Source: VXYL01 sp965208525 (GTDB taxonomy: Bacteria > Pseudomonadota > Gammaproteobacteria > Pseudomonadales > Azotimanducaceae). Taken from it: 64,000 nucleotides of DNA. The stretch spans positions 4,154,001-4,218,000 of the forward strand of contig OZ242340.1 in the NCBI GenBank assembly GCA_965208525.1, read 5' to 3'. The notes beneath the pieces are model-generated. The model was given only the letters and a program-made list of their open reading frames with translations. It made no database searches and was not told where the DNA came from. Of this stretch, positions 51,263-60,918 are shown piece by piece. Positions within the stretch are counted from its first letter, which is position 1; the number at the start of each line of letters is the position of its first letter. A program made the translations under genes and the position numbers.

Positions 51263-51751
51263 TCATCGTCCAATCGCGGCGATAAACTCGTCCTCGTCCC
51301 GCGGCGAGACGATCAGCGGTCGGTCAGCACCTTCGACCTCGATCCAGAAGACACTGGTGCCTAGCGCGAAATCGTCAGGCATTGGATCCTTCCATGTACC
51401 GCGATAGCCGACGCGCTTTACCTCAAGGATGTCTGCGAGGGGGATCACGCGACGACGCCACAGTCGCTTCAGCACGAGGTCGCCGTCAACGACTGCGTAC
51501 CAGACTCCCACCAAGGTCCAGGCCACCACGGCAAAGGCACAGCAAAACAGCAGCGCACCGAGGCTGGCTAACGTCACGTGAACGCTGTCAGTTGTTCCGC
51601 CGATGCTGTCGATTGGCCCATTGCTAAGCCAAATCAACCCACCACTGATGCCCGCAAGTGCTGGGCCGGTGATGTAAAGCCAAGCTCGGCTGCCGAGTGC
51701 CGATCGGAAGCGCACCGCTTGATTGTGCCGTTCTGTACTCGCGGTTTCCAT
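51263..51751 (-). CDS. Membrane protein with bacterial PH-like domain
   Basis: 162 residues from the ATG at 51751. Two membrane segments (WLYITGPALAGISGGLIWL and VTLASLGALLFCCAFAVVAWTLV) are followed by a PH-like beta domain (AVVDGDLVLKRLWRRRVIPLA to IEVEGADRPLIVSPRDEDEF). Such proteins have unknown roles at the membrane. It lies 11 bp after the pmbA stop on the same strand and may share its transcript. Confidence 0.7.
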   Translation of the reverse strand: METASTERHNQAVRFRSALGSRAWLYITGPALAGISGGLIWLSNGPIDSIGGTTDSVHVTLASLGALLFCCAFAVVAWTLVGVWYAVVDGDLVLKRLWRRRVIPLADILEVKRVGYRGTWKDPMPDDFALGTSVFWIEVEGADRPLIVSPRDEDEFIAAIGR

Positions 51752-51762
51752 CGGGCCAGCGA

Positions 51763-53103
51763 CTAGGAAGCCGCTACCGTCATCCCTTCCACCAGCAGGG
51801 AGCCGACGTGGATGGTGCCGCGGCGGTCCACGTCGTCGCCGGCGGCGACGATGTTGCGATACACGTCGGCGAGGTTGGCGGCGATGGTCACTTCGTCCAC
51901 GGCGTGGGCGGGTTCCCCATTCTCGATCCAGATGCCGGAGGCGCCGCGGGAGTAGTCGCCGGTCACGCGATTGATCCCCTGCCCCATGAGATGGGTGACC
52001 ATGAGGCCCGTACCCATCTCGCGCATCAGCTCGGACGCTGGCTTGCGCTCGGTTTGCACTTCGAGGTTGAACACACCCCCGGCGTTGCCGGTGGTAACCA
52101 TGTCGAGACGCTTGGCCGCGTAGTTGCCAAGCACGTAACTCGCCACCACGCCAGCCTCGACGAAGGCCTTGGCCCGCGTTGCGACGCCGTCGCCGTCGAA
52201 GGGCGTGCTGGCGATGCCGCGTGGCAGGTGCGGATTCTCCACGAGCGACATCGAACTCGGCATCACCTGCTTGCCGAGGGAGTCGAGCAGCCACGACGCC
52301 TTGCGGTAAAGGGCGCCGCCGCTGATCGCGCCAATGAGATGGCCGATGAGGCCGGACGCCATCTGTGGATCGAACAGCACCGGATGCTGGCCCGTCGCCA
52401 CCGGTCGCACGCCGAGCCGGGCCACGGCACGCTCCGCCGCCCTGCGTCCCACCGCTTCGTGGTCGTCTAAGGCGTCGGCGACGCGTCCCATCGTGTACCA
52501 ATAGTCGTTCTGCATCCGCGAGCCTTCTTCGGCGATGACGCTCACCGAGACGCTGTGACGGGTGCCTTGCAAGGCCTCGACGAAATCGTGGCTGTTGCCA
52601 TAGACGGAGCAACTGCGGTGGCTCGACACCTCCGCACCTTCCGAGTTGGTGACGCGGTCGTCGTGGTCGAACGCCGCGGCCTCGGTTTCGAGTGCCCGGC
52701 GCTCCGCCTCCGGCACGTCGAGCGGCCACGGATGGTACAGGTCGAGTTCCGGCAGCTCTCGCGCCATGAGTTCTGCCGCGGCGAGGCCGTTGCAGGGATC
52801 CTCCTCGGTGAACCGGGCGATGTTGAGCGCCGCCCGCACCGTGCCCCGTACGGCCTCCTCGCTGGCATCGGAGGTGGATGCGCTGCCCTTGCGCTGACCG
52901 TCGAAAACCGTGATGCCGAAGCCGCGGTCGTGGGTGAACTCCACCGTCTCGAGCTCGCGGTTGCGAACCTTGACGGCGAGCCCGGCGTCGTCGGTGACGG
53001 ACACTTCCGCCGCCGTCGCGCCTTGGCGCTCTGCCTCGTCGAGAATTCGCCCCACCAAATCCTTGAGCTCGCCTTCGAGCCCTGCCATGTCGATGGCTTC
53101 CAT
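51763..53103 (-). CDS. pmbA: PmbA/TldE, metalloprotease partner protein
   Basis: 446 residues. TldD/TldE fold with VSVTDDAGLAVKVRNRELET at the N-terminus and DYSRGASGIWIENGEPAHAV near the end. It lacks the HExxxH motif present in TldD, as expected of PmbA, which is the non-catalytic partner. The pair cleaves unfolded peptides, including the microcin B17 leader and the CcdA antitoxin in E. coli. The gene follows tldD by about 45 bp; in E. coli the two are far apart. Confidence 0.95.
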   Translation of the reverse strand: MEAIDMAGLEGELKDLVGRILDEAERQGATAAEVSVTDDAGLAVKVRNRELETVEFTHDRGFGITVFDGQRKGSASTSDASEEAVRGTVRAALNIARFTEEDPCNGLAAAELMARELPELDLYHPWPLDVPEAERRALETEAAAFDHDDRVTNSEGAEVSSHRSCSVYGNSHDFVEALQGTRHSVSVSVIAEEGSRMQNDYWYTMGRVADALDDHEAVGRRAAERAVARLGVRPVATGQHPVLFDPQMASGLIGHLIGAISGGALYRKASWLLDSLGKQVMPSSMSLVENPHLPRGIASTPFDGDGVATRAKAFVEAGVVASYVLGNYAAKRLDMVTTGNAGGVFNLEVQTERKPASELMREMGTGLMVTHLMGQGINRVTGDYSRGASGIWIENGEPAHAVDEVTIAANLADVYRNIVAAGDDVDRRGTIHVGSLLVEGMTVAAS

Positions 53104-53148
53104 CGCTGCCCCGTTCCTTGTTGCGGCGTTAGTCGTCCGGTCGTTAAG

Positions 53149-54591
53149 TCAAGCGGCGGTGCCACCCACCGTCAGTTCGTCGATCTTCAGCGTCGGCTGG
53201 CCGACGCCGACCGGGACGCCTTGACCGTCCTTGCCGCACATGCCGATGCCGGCGTCGAGTTCGAGGTCGTTGCCCACCATCGATACCCTGTGCATGGCGT
53301 CGGGACCGTTGCCGATCAGGGTGGCGCCGCGAATGGGGGTGGTCACCTTTCCGTCTTCGATCAGGTACGCCTCGGTGGCCGAGAACACGAACTGGCCGTT
53401 GGTGATGTCCACCTGACCGCCGGCGAAGCTCACGGCATAGACGCCGCGATCGACGCTGGCGAGGATCTCCTCCGGCTCGCTCTCGCCGGCGAGCATGAAC
53501 GTGTTGGTCATGCGCGGCATCGGCAGATGGGCATAGGACTGGCGGCGGGCGTTGCCGGTGCTGGCAACGCCCATCAGGCGGGCGTTCATCTTGTCCTGCA
53601 TGTAGCCGCAGAGCACGCCGTCTTCGATCAGCACCGTGCGCTCGCCGGGGGTGCCTTCGTCGTCCACCGTGAGCGAGCCGCGCCGGTCCGCCAACGTCGC
53701 GTCGTCCACCACCGTACACAGCTTCGATGCCACGGTCTCGCCCATTCGCCCGGCATAGGCGGACGTGCCCTTGCGGTTGAAGTCGCCTTCGAGGCCGTGG
53801 CCGACGGCTTCGTGCAGCAGGACGCCCGGCCAACCGGGCCCGAGCACAACGGGCATGGCCCCAGCCGGCGCGTCCACCGCATCCAAGTTGACCAGCGCAG
53901 CACGGACTGCCTCGCGGGCGTGGCCCTCGGCGGCGTCGGTGTCGAACAGCCACGCGGCATCGATGCGCCCGCCGCCGCCGCTCACGCCCCGCTCGCGGCG
54001 ACCGTCGCGTTCGGCGATGACCTCGATGGAGAAGCGCGCCATGGGACGCACATCGGCGCTCAGGGTGCCGTCGGTGGCGACGACAAGGTTGATGTCCTGA
54101 TTGAGCGCCACCGTGACGTGAACTTCCCGAACCGCAGGATCAAGGCCCCGGGCGAACGAGTCGATGCGGGAGAGCAGCGCAACCTTGTCTGTCTCGCCAG
54201 CGGAAGCAAGCGGGTCCACCGCTCCGTAGCGGGGCGTCGGCGTCCCGGGCGACACGGGCCCGGCGATGGCGTTGCCGCCGCTCCTCGCAATGCTGCGCGC
54301 GGCGTCGGTGGCCTCGGCGAGGCGCGGCAAGGCGATGTCGTTCACGTACGCGAACCCGGTGCGTTCGCCGCTGACGGCACGCACGCCTACGCCGCGGTCG
54401 ACGTGATAGGCGCCGTCCTTGACGCGACCGTCCTCGAGCGACCAGCTCTCGTTGCGGCTGACCTGGAAGAACAGCTCACCGGTGTCGATTTGCTTCGAGG
54501 TGAGGCGCCCAAGCAGACGATCCACGTCGCCATCGCCGATCTCTCCAGCATCCAGCAATGCCTTGCGGGCACTATCGATCGGGTTCGTCAC
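53149..54591 (-). CDS. tldD: TldD zinc metalloprotease
   Basis: 480 residues (E. coli 481). The zinc motif HEAVGH is in GVLLHEAVGHGLEGDF near residue 255; the third ligand Cys lies near ASKLCTVVDD or in the C-terminal GMCGKDGQGV. I choose the GTG at 54591, with AGGAG five bases upstream; a GTG at 54597 has no proper spacing. The frame remains open upstream but only as a shadow of yhdP. It acts with PmbA on unstructured peptides. Confidence 0.95.
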   Translation of the reverse strand: MTNPIDSARKALLDAGEIGDGDVDRLLGRLTSKQIDTGELFFQVSRNESWSLEDGRVKDGAYHVDRGVGVRAVSGERTGFAYVNDIALPRLAEATDAARSIARSGGNAIAGPVSPGTPTPRYGAVDPLASAGETDKVALLSRIDSFARGLDPAVREVHVTVALNQDINLVVATDGTLSADVRPMARFSIEVIAERDGRRERGVSGGGGRIDAAWLFDTDAAEGHAREAVRAALVNLDAVDAPAGAMPVVLGPGWPGVLLHEAVGHGLEGDFNRKGTSAYAGRMGETVASKLCTVVDDATLADRRGSLTVDDEGTPGERTVLIEDGVLCGYMQDKMNARLMGVASTGNARRQSYAHLPMPRMTNTFMLAGESEPEEILASVDRGVYAVSFAGGQVDITNGQFVFSATEAYLIEDGKVTTPIRGATLIGNGPDAMHRVSMVGNDLELDAGIGMCGKDGQGVPVGVGQPTLKIDELTVGGTAA

Positions 54592-54599
54592 GTTCACTC

Positions 54600-57500
54600 C
54601 TAGCGGGCTGATGTTTCCATTAAAGCAGCATCGGCGGGTGCAGACATCGGTTCCTCGGCGGCTTCGGGCGCGGCGGTGCCTTCGATGTCCTCGGCGAATA
54701 TGGAAACGAAGTCCACTTCCGGCTCGTCGTAGGTGCCGCCAATGCGGTACTTGCCGCTGGTGAGTCGGTTCAGCGGCTCGCGCAGGAGCTGGCCGCCAAC
54801 CAGCACGCCCACCGCGCCGGCGGGGTTGGCCAGGGCGATGAAGGCTGCGTACCAAGGCAGGCTCTGGTGCAGGGGCAGCGTGACGATCATCTCGTTGTCG
54901 AGTTCGCCGGTGTCGAGATCGACCGTGCCGTTGATGCGGAAGCTTGAACCCGTGCCGGCAATGCTCGCTGGCTCCTCGAAGCGGACGAGCCCGTCGTCGA
55001 GGGCAAGCTGCATGCGCACCTCGTCGAAGCCGATCCCTTCGCCGAAGACGTCCGAGAAGTCGAGGTTGAGGCGCTTGGCGATGGTCCAGAAGTTGACCAG
55101 GCTCATGATGCGCGTGGCGCCGGAGCCGGTATCGACATCCACGAAGCGGCCGCTGTCGAGCGCGAGGCTGACATTGCCGGAAAGGTGGGCGAGGTCGAAC
55201 AGGAGCGGCGAGCCGGGCCACGACAGCCGCCCCTGCATGGCGAACGACTCGCTCTCCACGCTCGGCGCGAAGTCCCACTGCGGCAGCACTTCGGCGACGT
55301 TGCCAGCACCAACGACCCCGACGAACTCCGTCGTGTTGCTCGCCCGCGACCAACGCAGCGGCTCCGTCACTTCCACCTCGAGACCGCGCACCTCGGCCGA
55401 GAGGTCCACCAGCGCTATACCCTCGGCGTTCCCGCGCAGGTTGAAGCGCCAACTGCCGTAATCGTCCTCTCCCACGTGGACGCTTTGGATGTTGACGTCG
55501 GCATCCGGCAGGTCGTCCATGACGGCCACGGTGAGCGGATCGGATTCGTCCTCCTCTTCGCCCGCCGGTAGGCGAATCGATGCCAGGTTCACTTGCCAGG
55601 GTGCATTGCCGCTGCGGGCAAAGGTCCCCTCTGCCTCACGCGATCGAAGCGTAAACGTCGACTCGCTGCCGATGGTTTGGCCGGAAACCACCACGTCGTC
55701 GAGCGCGAACTGGCCGAGGTCCAGTCGCGCAAGACGCAGTTCCCTTGCCTCCCAGTCCGGGAGCGCGGCAATCGCCTCCGCCGCGAAGGGCACGGCCCCG
55801 AGCGAGCCTCGGAGGATGATGCGGTCGGCGGTGGCGTCCGCGATGGGTGCCGGGGCGCCTATGCCCAGTGCGCCACGCAGCAGACCGTCGTCTACGACAT
55901 GCAGCCAGCCAGAAAGGGCAAGATCGTCGCCGCCTGCCGTTGCCCCGCGTGCCGCCTCATCGGCCGATTCGTGCGCCGCTGGGTCAATCGCATAGCGCAA
56001 GTTGACGGCGCCGTAGCCGTCGAGCAGTTGTGCAGTCAAGTGCAGTTCCCGCGCCGTCTCCGCCGACTTGCCAAGGGGTGCTGGCAAGTCCAGCGCAACG
56101 CCCTGAAGGTCGGTGTGCACCGTCAGTTCGGGTGCCCTGCCGGCCTCAGGGAAGGCGGTGAACGTGGCATGAAAGCCGGCCTCGCCCGCCACGACCGGCG
56201 GCGGCTCAACCTCGAGCAGCGCCGCCGCATCCGCGACGCTGGCCGCGCCTCGTGCATCGAAGCGAATAGCGTGGTCGCCCCCATCGCCTTCGGTCTCGCT
56301 GGCGATGACCATCGTCACCGGGTTACCGAACAGCGTACCCGCAAGGCCGTCGGCGCGAACGACATCGGGCAGACGCAGCGACACCTGCCCGACCATGTCG
56401 TCGAAGGCAAGGCCAAGGTTGGCAAGGTCGACATCCGTGCCCTTTAGGTCCAGCTCGATGTCGATGGCTTGTTCGATCGGCAAGGCGTCCTGCTCTGGCT
56501 GGCGGAGCGGTATAGCGAGCGACGCTGCCACGGCGACGTTGCCAGTCGCGCTCCACTCGTCATCCAGGAAGTCGAGGCGGCGCGGCTCTGGCATGACGCG
56601 CAGGAACGCGAGCAGTCGGTCGGCGTCGTGCTCCGCGGCGAAGCGAACCTGCACGAGGTCCCCGGACGGTGGCACGCGGACATCCGCCGACTCGAGCCGC
56701 GCGCCGAACACCGTCGCATCGCCCTGCACCACGACGCCGTCCGGCGTGATGGTGACGCGACCATCGAAGTTCCGCGCTTCAGGCCATTCCGGGTCATACG
56801 CGACGGTCGCGTCCTGCACGCTCGCCGCGAGTTCAAACCGACGCGAGAGCAAGCCGTGAACCGGTCGGGCACGGCTGTGCCACAGCAACCGGCCATCGCG
56901 CAGCACGCCGCCGCCGACGGCACTCCGCAGCCAGTTACGTGTCGCTGCCGGCAGCTTGCGGGGGATGTAGGAGAAGGCCGATTCCACGTCGGCGCGATCG
57001 ATCGCTCCTTCAATCAGCACTCGCGTCTCGCCGTCGCTGCCATCGTGGGCAAGGGCAAAGCCGCCCCGGGCCTGCACATCGGCGGTGGCGACTTCGATGC
57101 CCGATCCGCGCAAGTGCAGGTGGCCGCCTCCCACCCAAAAGGTGAGTTCCCCCACCGCGCGCTGCAGGCGCCAGGAGCCCGCAAAATGGTCGGTGAAGCC
57201 GATTTCGAGGCCATCGCGCGCCCGCACCGCGACACGCGCCACGCCCTCTTCCACCACACCCACCAGGCGGCCGTCCGCCCCAGCCACCGTTGGTGCACCA
57301 CGGTAGCCCGCCAAGTGAACGTCCTCAGCCTGCGCCATCCAGGCGACGTTGCCGTCGGTGGTCAAGCGAGCCTGCACCGCGCGCAGGCGCCCCGTGGGTG
57401 CCGGTCCCCGCAGCCACGCCGCGCCAGCGTGCGGGCCCAGGAAGAGCGCGCCCAAGCGCGCCACCTCGGCGAGGTTCAGTTCCGGGCTCCAGATGTCGAT

Positions 57501-58397
57501 CCCGTCTCCATCGATGGCGAAGCCACCGCCGAGCGCAATCGACTCGTTGCCGACGGTAACGCGCAGCTGATCGATGCGCCCCCGCCGGCGCTCGCCTTCG
57601 CCTCCGGCAACGCTCCACGCCGACAGTTGCGCGGATAGGTCCAAGGCCCCGCCCGGGACTTGCGCATCGTTCATATCGAGGCGAAGGCGCGCCTGCCCCG
57701 AGCCCTCGTCCCGACGCCACGTGCCGATGGCGTTGATCTCGGCGCCGCCCACCAGCGGCAGTGCCCTACTGGCCAAACGCGAGGCGATCAGGCGACCATG
57801 GCCGTCGCCGCCGCTCCTCACCTCCCCTTCCAAGAGCAGGCCGCAACTGTCGCACGTGCCCGGCGGCGTCAGGGTCAACGACAGCAAGTGGCGGTTGTTG
57901 TAGTTGCTGCCGAGCCAGGCGAGCCGCCCGAGTTCGTGCACGTCCTCCGCCTCAAACATGCGCAGGCGCAACGTCACCCTGACCGCGTCGCTGTACGCGG
58001 CAAGGGTGGCAAAGTCGAAGTCGAGCGGCTGCGTGGCGCCCCGCAAGCGCCAGCCCTGCCCGTGCCGTTCGAAGTCGACGGTGCCGTCCGCCACCGCAAG
58101 GTGACGGGCAACGACGCGGTTTCGCCAAAGGCTCTCCAGAATGTCTAGCTCGAAGCGCACGTCGTGGAGCTCGCCCGACGCAAAGCGAAGGCGGCGCACA
58201 GCAAACCCAGGGTTGATGCCGTGCCATCGCCCTTCGATGCCGTGCACCTCGGCGCCGATGTCTTCGAGCCACGCATTGAGTTCCGGCTCGAAGGCCGGCA
58301 GCAGGGACACAGCAGCGCGGCCAGCAAGCTGCATCAGCGCCAGCAACACGGCCACCACCGTCGCCGTGGCGACAAAAGGCGCCAGTGTCCACTTCAT
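54600..58397 (-). CDS. yhdP: YhdP, AsmA-like bridge protein for phospholipid transport
   Basis: 1,265 residues, the same as E. coli YhdP (1,266). One N-terminal membrane segment (LAPFVATATVVAVLLALMQL) is followed by a long beta-taco region and the conserved end (GKYRIGGTYDEPEVDFVSIF). YhdP belongs to the TamB/YdbH group that carries phospholipids from the inner to the outer membrane. The ATG at 58397 overlaps the rng stop by ATGA. The order rng-yhdP-tldD is ancestral. Confidence 0.95.
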   Translation of the reverse strand: MKWTLAPFVATATVVAVLLALMQLAGRAAVSLLPAFEPELNAWLEDIGAEVHGIEGRWHGINPGFAVRRLRFASGELHDVRFELDILESLWRNRVVARHLAVADGTVDFERHGQGWRLRGATQPLDFDFATLAAYSDAVRVTLRLRMFEAEDVHELGRLAWLGSNYNNRHLLSLTLTPPGTCDSCGLLLEGEVRSGGDGHGRLIASRLASRALPLVGGAEINAIGTWRRDEGSGQARLRLDMNDAQVPGGALDLSAQLSAWSVAGGEGERRRGRIDQLRVTVGNESIALGGGFAIDGDGIDIWSPELNLAEVARLGALFLGPHAGAAWLRGPAPTGRLRAVQARLTTDGNVAWMAQAEDVHLAGYRGAPTVAGADGRLVGVVEEGVARVAVRARDGLEIGFTDHFAGSWRLQRAVGELTFWVGGGHLHLRGSGIEVATADVQARGGFALAHDGSDGETRVLIEGAIDRADVESAFSYIPRKLPAATRNWLRSAVGGGVLRDGRLLWHSRARPVHGLLSRRFELAASVQDATVAYDPEWPEARNFDGRVTITPDGVVVQGDATVFGARLESADVRVPPSGDLVQVRFAAEHDADRLLAFLRVMPEPRRLDFLDDEWSATGNVAVAASLAIPLRQPEQDALPIEQAIDIELDLKGTDVDLANLGLAFDDMVGQVSLRLPDVVRADGLAGTLFGNPVTMVIASETEGDGGDHAIRFDARGAASVADAAALLEVEPPPVVAGEAGFHATFTAFPEAGRAPELTVHTDLQGVALDLPAPLGKSAETARELHLTAQLLDGYGAVNLRYAIDPAAHESADEAARGATAGGDDLALSGWLHVVDDGLLRGALGIGAPAPIADATADRIILRGSLGAVPFAAEAIAALPDWEARELRLARLDLGQFALDDVVVSGQTIGSESTFTLRSREAEGTFARSGNAPWQVNLASIRLPAGEEEDESDPLTVAVMDDLPDADVNIQSVHVGEDDYGSWRFNLRGNAEGIALVDLSAEVRGLEVEVTEPLRWSRASNTTEFVGVVGAGNVAEVLPQWDFAPSVESESFAMQGRLSWPGSPLLFDLAHLSGNVSLALDSGRFVDVDTGSGATRIMSLVNFWTIAKRLNLDFSDVFGEGIGFDEVRMQLALDDGLVRFEEPASIAGTGSSFRINGTVDLDTGELDNEMIVTLPLHQSLPWYAAFIALANPAGAVGVLVGGQLLREPLNRLTSGKYRIGGTYDEPEVDFVSIFAEDIEGTAAPEAAEEPMSAPADAALMETSAR

Positions 58398-59659
58398 GGC
58401 GCCGCCCCAACGACGGCGGTGTCGACGCGCCTGCGGCCCTTGCCGTGACAGACCGGACAACGCCGTTCAAGCTGCTCGGCGAGGCTGGGCCCGCGGCGGC
58501 GGCGACTAAGCTCGACCAATCCCAGGGGCGACATGCCCGAGACGCGAGTCGCGGCCGGGTCGTCTGCCAAACCCGCGCGCAATGCATCGAGCACTTCCCG
58601 CCGGTGCCTGCGGCTCGGCATCTCGACGAAGTCGATGACGACGATGCCGCCGACGTTGCGCCGTCGCAGCTCGCCCGACAAAGCCTCGGCCGCCTCGCGG
58701 TTGACGCGCGCCACATCGTCCTCGCCGGCCACAGCAAATGAACCGGAGTTGACGTCCACCGTGGTCATCGCCTCGGTGTGTTCGATGACCAGATGACCGC
58801 CGCATGGCAGCGCCACGCGGGGATCGAGTGCTGCGTCGATGGCGCGCTCAACCCCGGCGGACTCGAACAGCGGCGTCGAACCCTCATGCAAGGCAAGGCG
58901 GGAGGCGAGTTCCGGGGAGTGTTGGCGCATGTACTGTTGGATTTGTGCAAACGTGCTTGGTTCGTTCACCGTCACTGCACCTTCGTTCGGCGCCAGATCG
59001 CGCACGGCCCGGAGCGGCAGGGGCAGATCTTGATGCAGCACCTCGCCGACGCGGACACGCCCTCGCGCCTCCTCCACGTCAGCCCAGAGCGACAGCAGAC
59101 CTTCGAGCTCCGCCTCAATGGCGTCCCCTCCTGCACCCTGGGCGGCACTGCGGATGATGCAGCCGTGGGACGTGCCGAGGGATTCGCGTGCCCTTTGCGT
59201 CAAGGCCCTGAGGCGCCCTTGTTCGTCGGCATCGCCGATGCGCTGAGAAATCGCCACGCGGTCCTGATCCGGTAGAAGTGCCAAGCGCCGCCCCGGCAGC
59301 GTCGGCCGCATGGACAGGCGCGCGCCCTTGCCCCGCACGGGGTCGCGGATCACCTGCACCAGCACGTGCTCGCCGACGTGCAGCGCATCGGCGATGGCGC
59401 GGCGTGCCATAGGAGTCTCGCGCACATGCAGCATGCCGGGCCTTTCGAGCCCCAGCTCCACAAACGCAGCCTTGAGGCCTGGAACCACCCGCCGCACGCG
59501 GCCGCGGCGAATGCTGCCGACGAGACTCGGCGCGTCGGCTCGCTCGATCTGCACCTCGACGACCGCCTGGCCCAGCCCGTCTCGAACGTTGCTGGCTCCC
59601 TGCAAGAGCGCGACCCGCGCGTCACACCCGCGGTCCTCGATCAGGAGCCGCCCGGTCAC
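58394..59659 (-). CDS. rng: Ribonuclease G
   Basis: About 421 residues from the GTG at 59659 (E. coli 489). RNase E/G catalytic core: S1-type start GRVRRVVPGLKAAFVELG, the catalytic Asp in TTVDVNSGSF and IVVIDFVEM, and a CPVCHGKG zinc-link at the C-terminus. The frame extends upstream to 59761, but residues 1-34 are coded by a repeat of the two-hairpin family, so I exclude them. RNase G processes 16S rRNA 5' ends and some mRNAs. It sits between maf and yhdP as usual. The ribosome site is weak; the start is the least certain part. Confidence 0.92.
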   Translation of the reverse strand: MTGRLLIEDRGCDARVALLQGASNVRDGLGQAVVEVQIERADAPSLVGSIRRGRVRRVVPGLKAAFVELGLERPGMLHVRETPMARRAIADALHVGEHVLVQVIRDPVRGKGARLSMRPTLPGRRLALLPDQDRVAISQRIGDADEQGRLRALTQRARESLGTSHGCIIRSAAQGAGGDAIEAELEGLLSLWADVEEARGRVRVGEVLHQDLPLPLRAVRDLAPNEGAVTVNEPSTFAQIQQYMRQHSPELASRLALHEGSTPLFESAGVERAIDAALDPRVALPCGGHLVIEHTEAMTTVDVNSGSFAVAGEDDVARVNREAAEALSGELRRRNVGGIVVIDFVEMPSRRHRREVLDALRAGLADDPAATRVSGMSPLGLVELSRRRRGPSLAEQLERRCPVCHGKGRRRVDTAVVGAAP

Positions 59660-59690
59660 GCGTCCCGGCCCTGCAACTGACGGACGCCCG

Positions 59691-59757
59691 CGCGCCGTGA
59701 AGGGCGCGTTGGCAGGTCGCTCGCGTGAACTGCTGGTCTTCGTGCTCGCATTCGCGC
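59691..59757 (-). repeat. Two-hairpin repeat at the rng start, inverted copy
   Basis: On the minus strand it reads GAGCACGAAGACCAGCAGTT, then CACGCGAGCGACCTGCCAACGC, with GCGCCC-ttca-CGGCGC at its end, clearly related to the unit at 22444-22501 but with an imperfect first stem. It lies between maf and rng and leaves an open frame in phase with rng. Confidence 0.7.
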
Positions 59758-59767
59758 TCAACTACCG

Positions 59768-60427
59768 CTAACAGCCTTCAGACTTCGCCGCTGGTACGGC
59801 GAAGTCCGACACCTTGCCGACGCCGCGAAAGCGCCAGGTTTCCACGCCGAGTTCGGTGAGCAGCCGTTCGAGTTCGTCGAGTGGCAGTCCGACGACGGCA
59901 CTCGGGCTACCCGCGATGGCGCGCACGAAGATCGCGCCCAATCCTTGCAGACCATAGCCACCGGCCTTGTCACGCGGCTCGCCGGTAGCCCAGTAGGCTG
60001 CCATCTCGGGTTCAGGCACGTCGCGCAATGTCACGTGAGCTTCCGCCAACGCTGTTCGGGAACGTTCCCCGACAACCACTGCGACGCCGGTGAGCACCTG
60101 GTGGCAACCGCCGGCGAGGGTGCGGAACATGGCAAGGAAGTCGTCGCGACCGGTCGGCTTGCCAAAGACATCGCCACTCGGCGACACGACGACGGTGTCG
60201 GCGCCCACCACCACGACCCGACGGTCGTCCTGGGCGGCGCGCGCAGTCTCGCCGGCCACCGCACGCGCCTTGCCGAGCGCGAGCCGCAGCACGAGATCGC
60301 AGGGGGTCTCGCCGGGATGTGGCGTCTCGTCGATGTTCGCCGGCGAGACGCGAAAGTCGAATCCCGCCTGCTGCATCAGGTCTCGCCGCCGGGCCGAGGC
60401 GGAGGCGAGCAGGATGTGCGTCTTCAT
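59768..60427 (-). CDS. maf: Maf-type nucleotide pyrophosphatase
   Basis: 219 residues from the ATG at 60427. The start ILLASASARRRDLMQQAGF and the conserved VVGADTVVV, GKPTGRDDFLAM, DKAGGYGLQGLGA and GSPSAVVGLPL are diagnostic of Maf (YhdE-like), a dTTP/UTP pyrophosphatase that guards against modified nucleotides and affects septation when overproduced. It starts inside the mreD end (ATGA overlap), continuing the mre operon. Confidence 0.95.
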   Translation of the reverse strand: MKTHILLASASARRRDLMQQAGFDFRVSPANIDETPHPGETPCDLVLRLALGKARAVAGETARAAQDDRRVVVVGADTVVVSPSGDVFGKPTGRDDFLAMFRTLAGGCHQVLTGVAVVVGERSRTALAEAHVTLRDVPEPEMAAYWATGEPRDKAGGYGLQGLGAIFVRAIAGSPSAVVGLPLDELERLLTELGVETWRFRGVGKVSDFAVPAAKSEGC

Positions 60428-60918
60428 CGCACCGGGAACCGTCGTCGCAGGGCCGCGAGCGCCAGCGCCAAGAGCGGGAACAAGAGCGCCGTGACGCCAG
60501 GCGCGGCGAGGAACCACAGCGACGGCGTGGTGCCGAGCGCAAGCACCCGCGCCACCTCGCGCACGAGGGCCGCCAAGAGCAGGACCCCCAAGGCGACGCC
60601 AGCCCGCTGCAGCACCAAGTAGAGGCGAATGCGCTCGTGTAGGACGTGGCCGCTGAACACGGCCCCGGCCATGCAGGCGCCGTTGAGGCCCAGCGGATCG
60701 CCAACGAGGACATCGACCACGAAACCAAGCAGCCAAGCCTCTACCAGCCCCGTCCGCTCGGAGGCGGCAAAGCCCCAGTAGAACAATACGGCGACGGTCC
60801 AGTCGGGGCGGAAGTGGCCGACCCAGTCGGGAACCGAGGCGGGAAGATGCATCACGCTCGCCAGCATGGCGGCAAGCAACGTCACGAAGATCAGCCAGCC
60901 GCCGCGGCGAGGGTTCAT
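60424..60918 (-). CDS. mreD: Rod-shape protein MreD
   Basis: 164 residues, with five or six membrane segments and the family start WLIFVTLLAAMLASV. PDWTVAVLFYWG and the GFVVDVLVGDPLGLNG block are the best conserved. MreD is the inner-membrane partner of MreC in the elongasome. The ATG overlaps the mreC stop and its stop overlaps the maf start (both ATGA), so mreC-mreD-maf are tightly coupled. Confidence 0.93.
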   Translation of the reverse strand: MNPRRGGWLIFVTLLAAMLASVMHLPASVPDWVGHFRPDWTVAVLFYWGFAASERTGLVEAWLLGFVVDVLVGDPLGLNGACMAGAVFSGHVLHERIRLYLVLQRAGVALGVLLLAALVREVARVLALGTTPSLWFLAAPGVTALLFPLLALALAALRRRFPVR

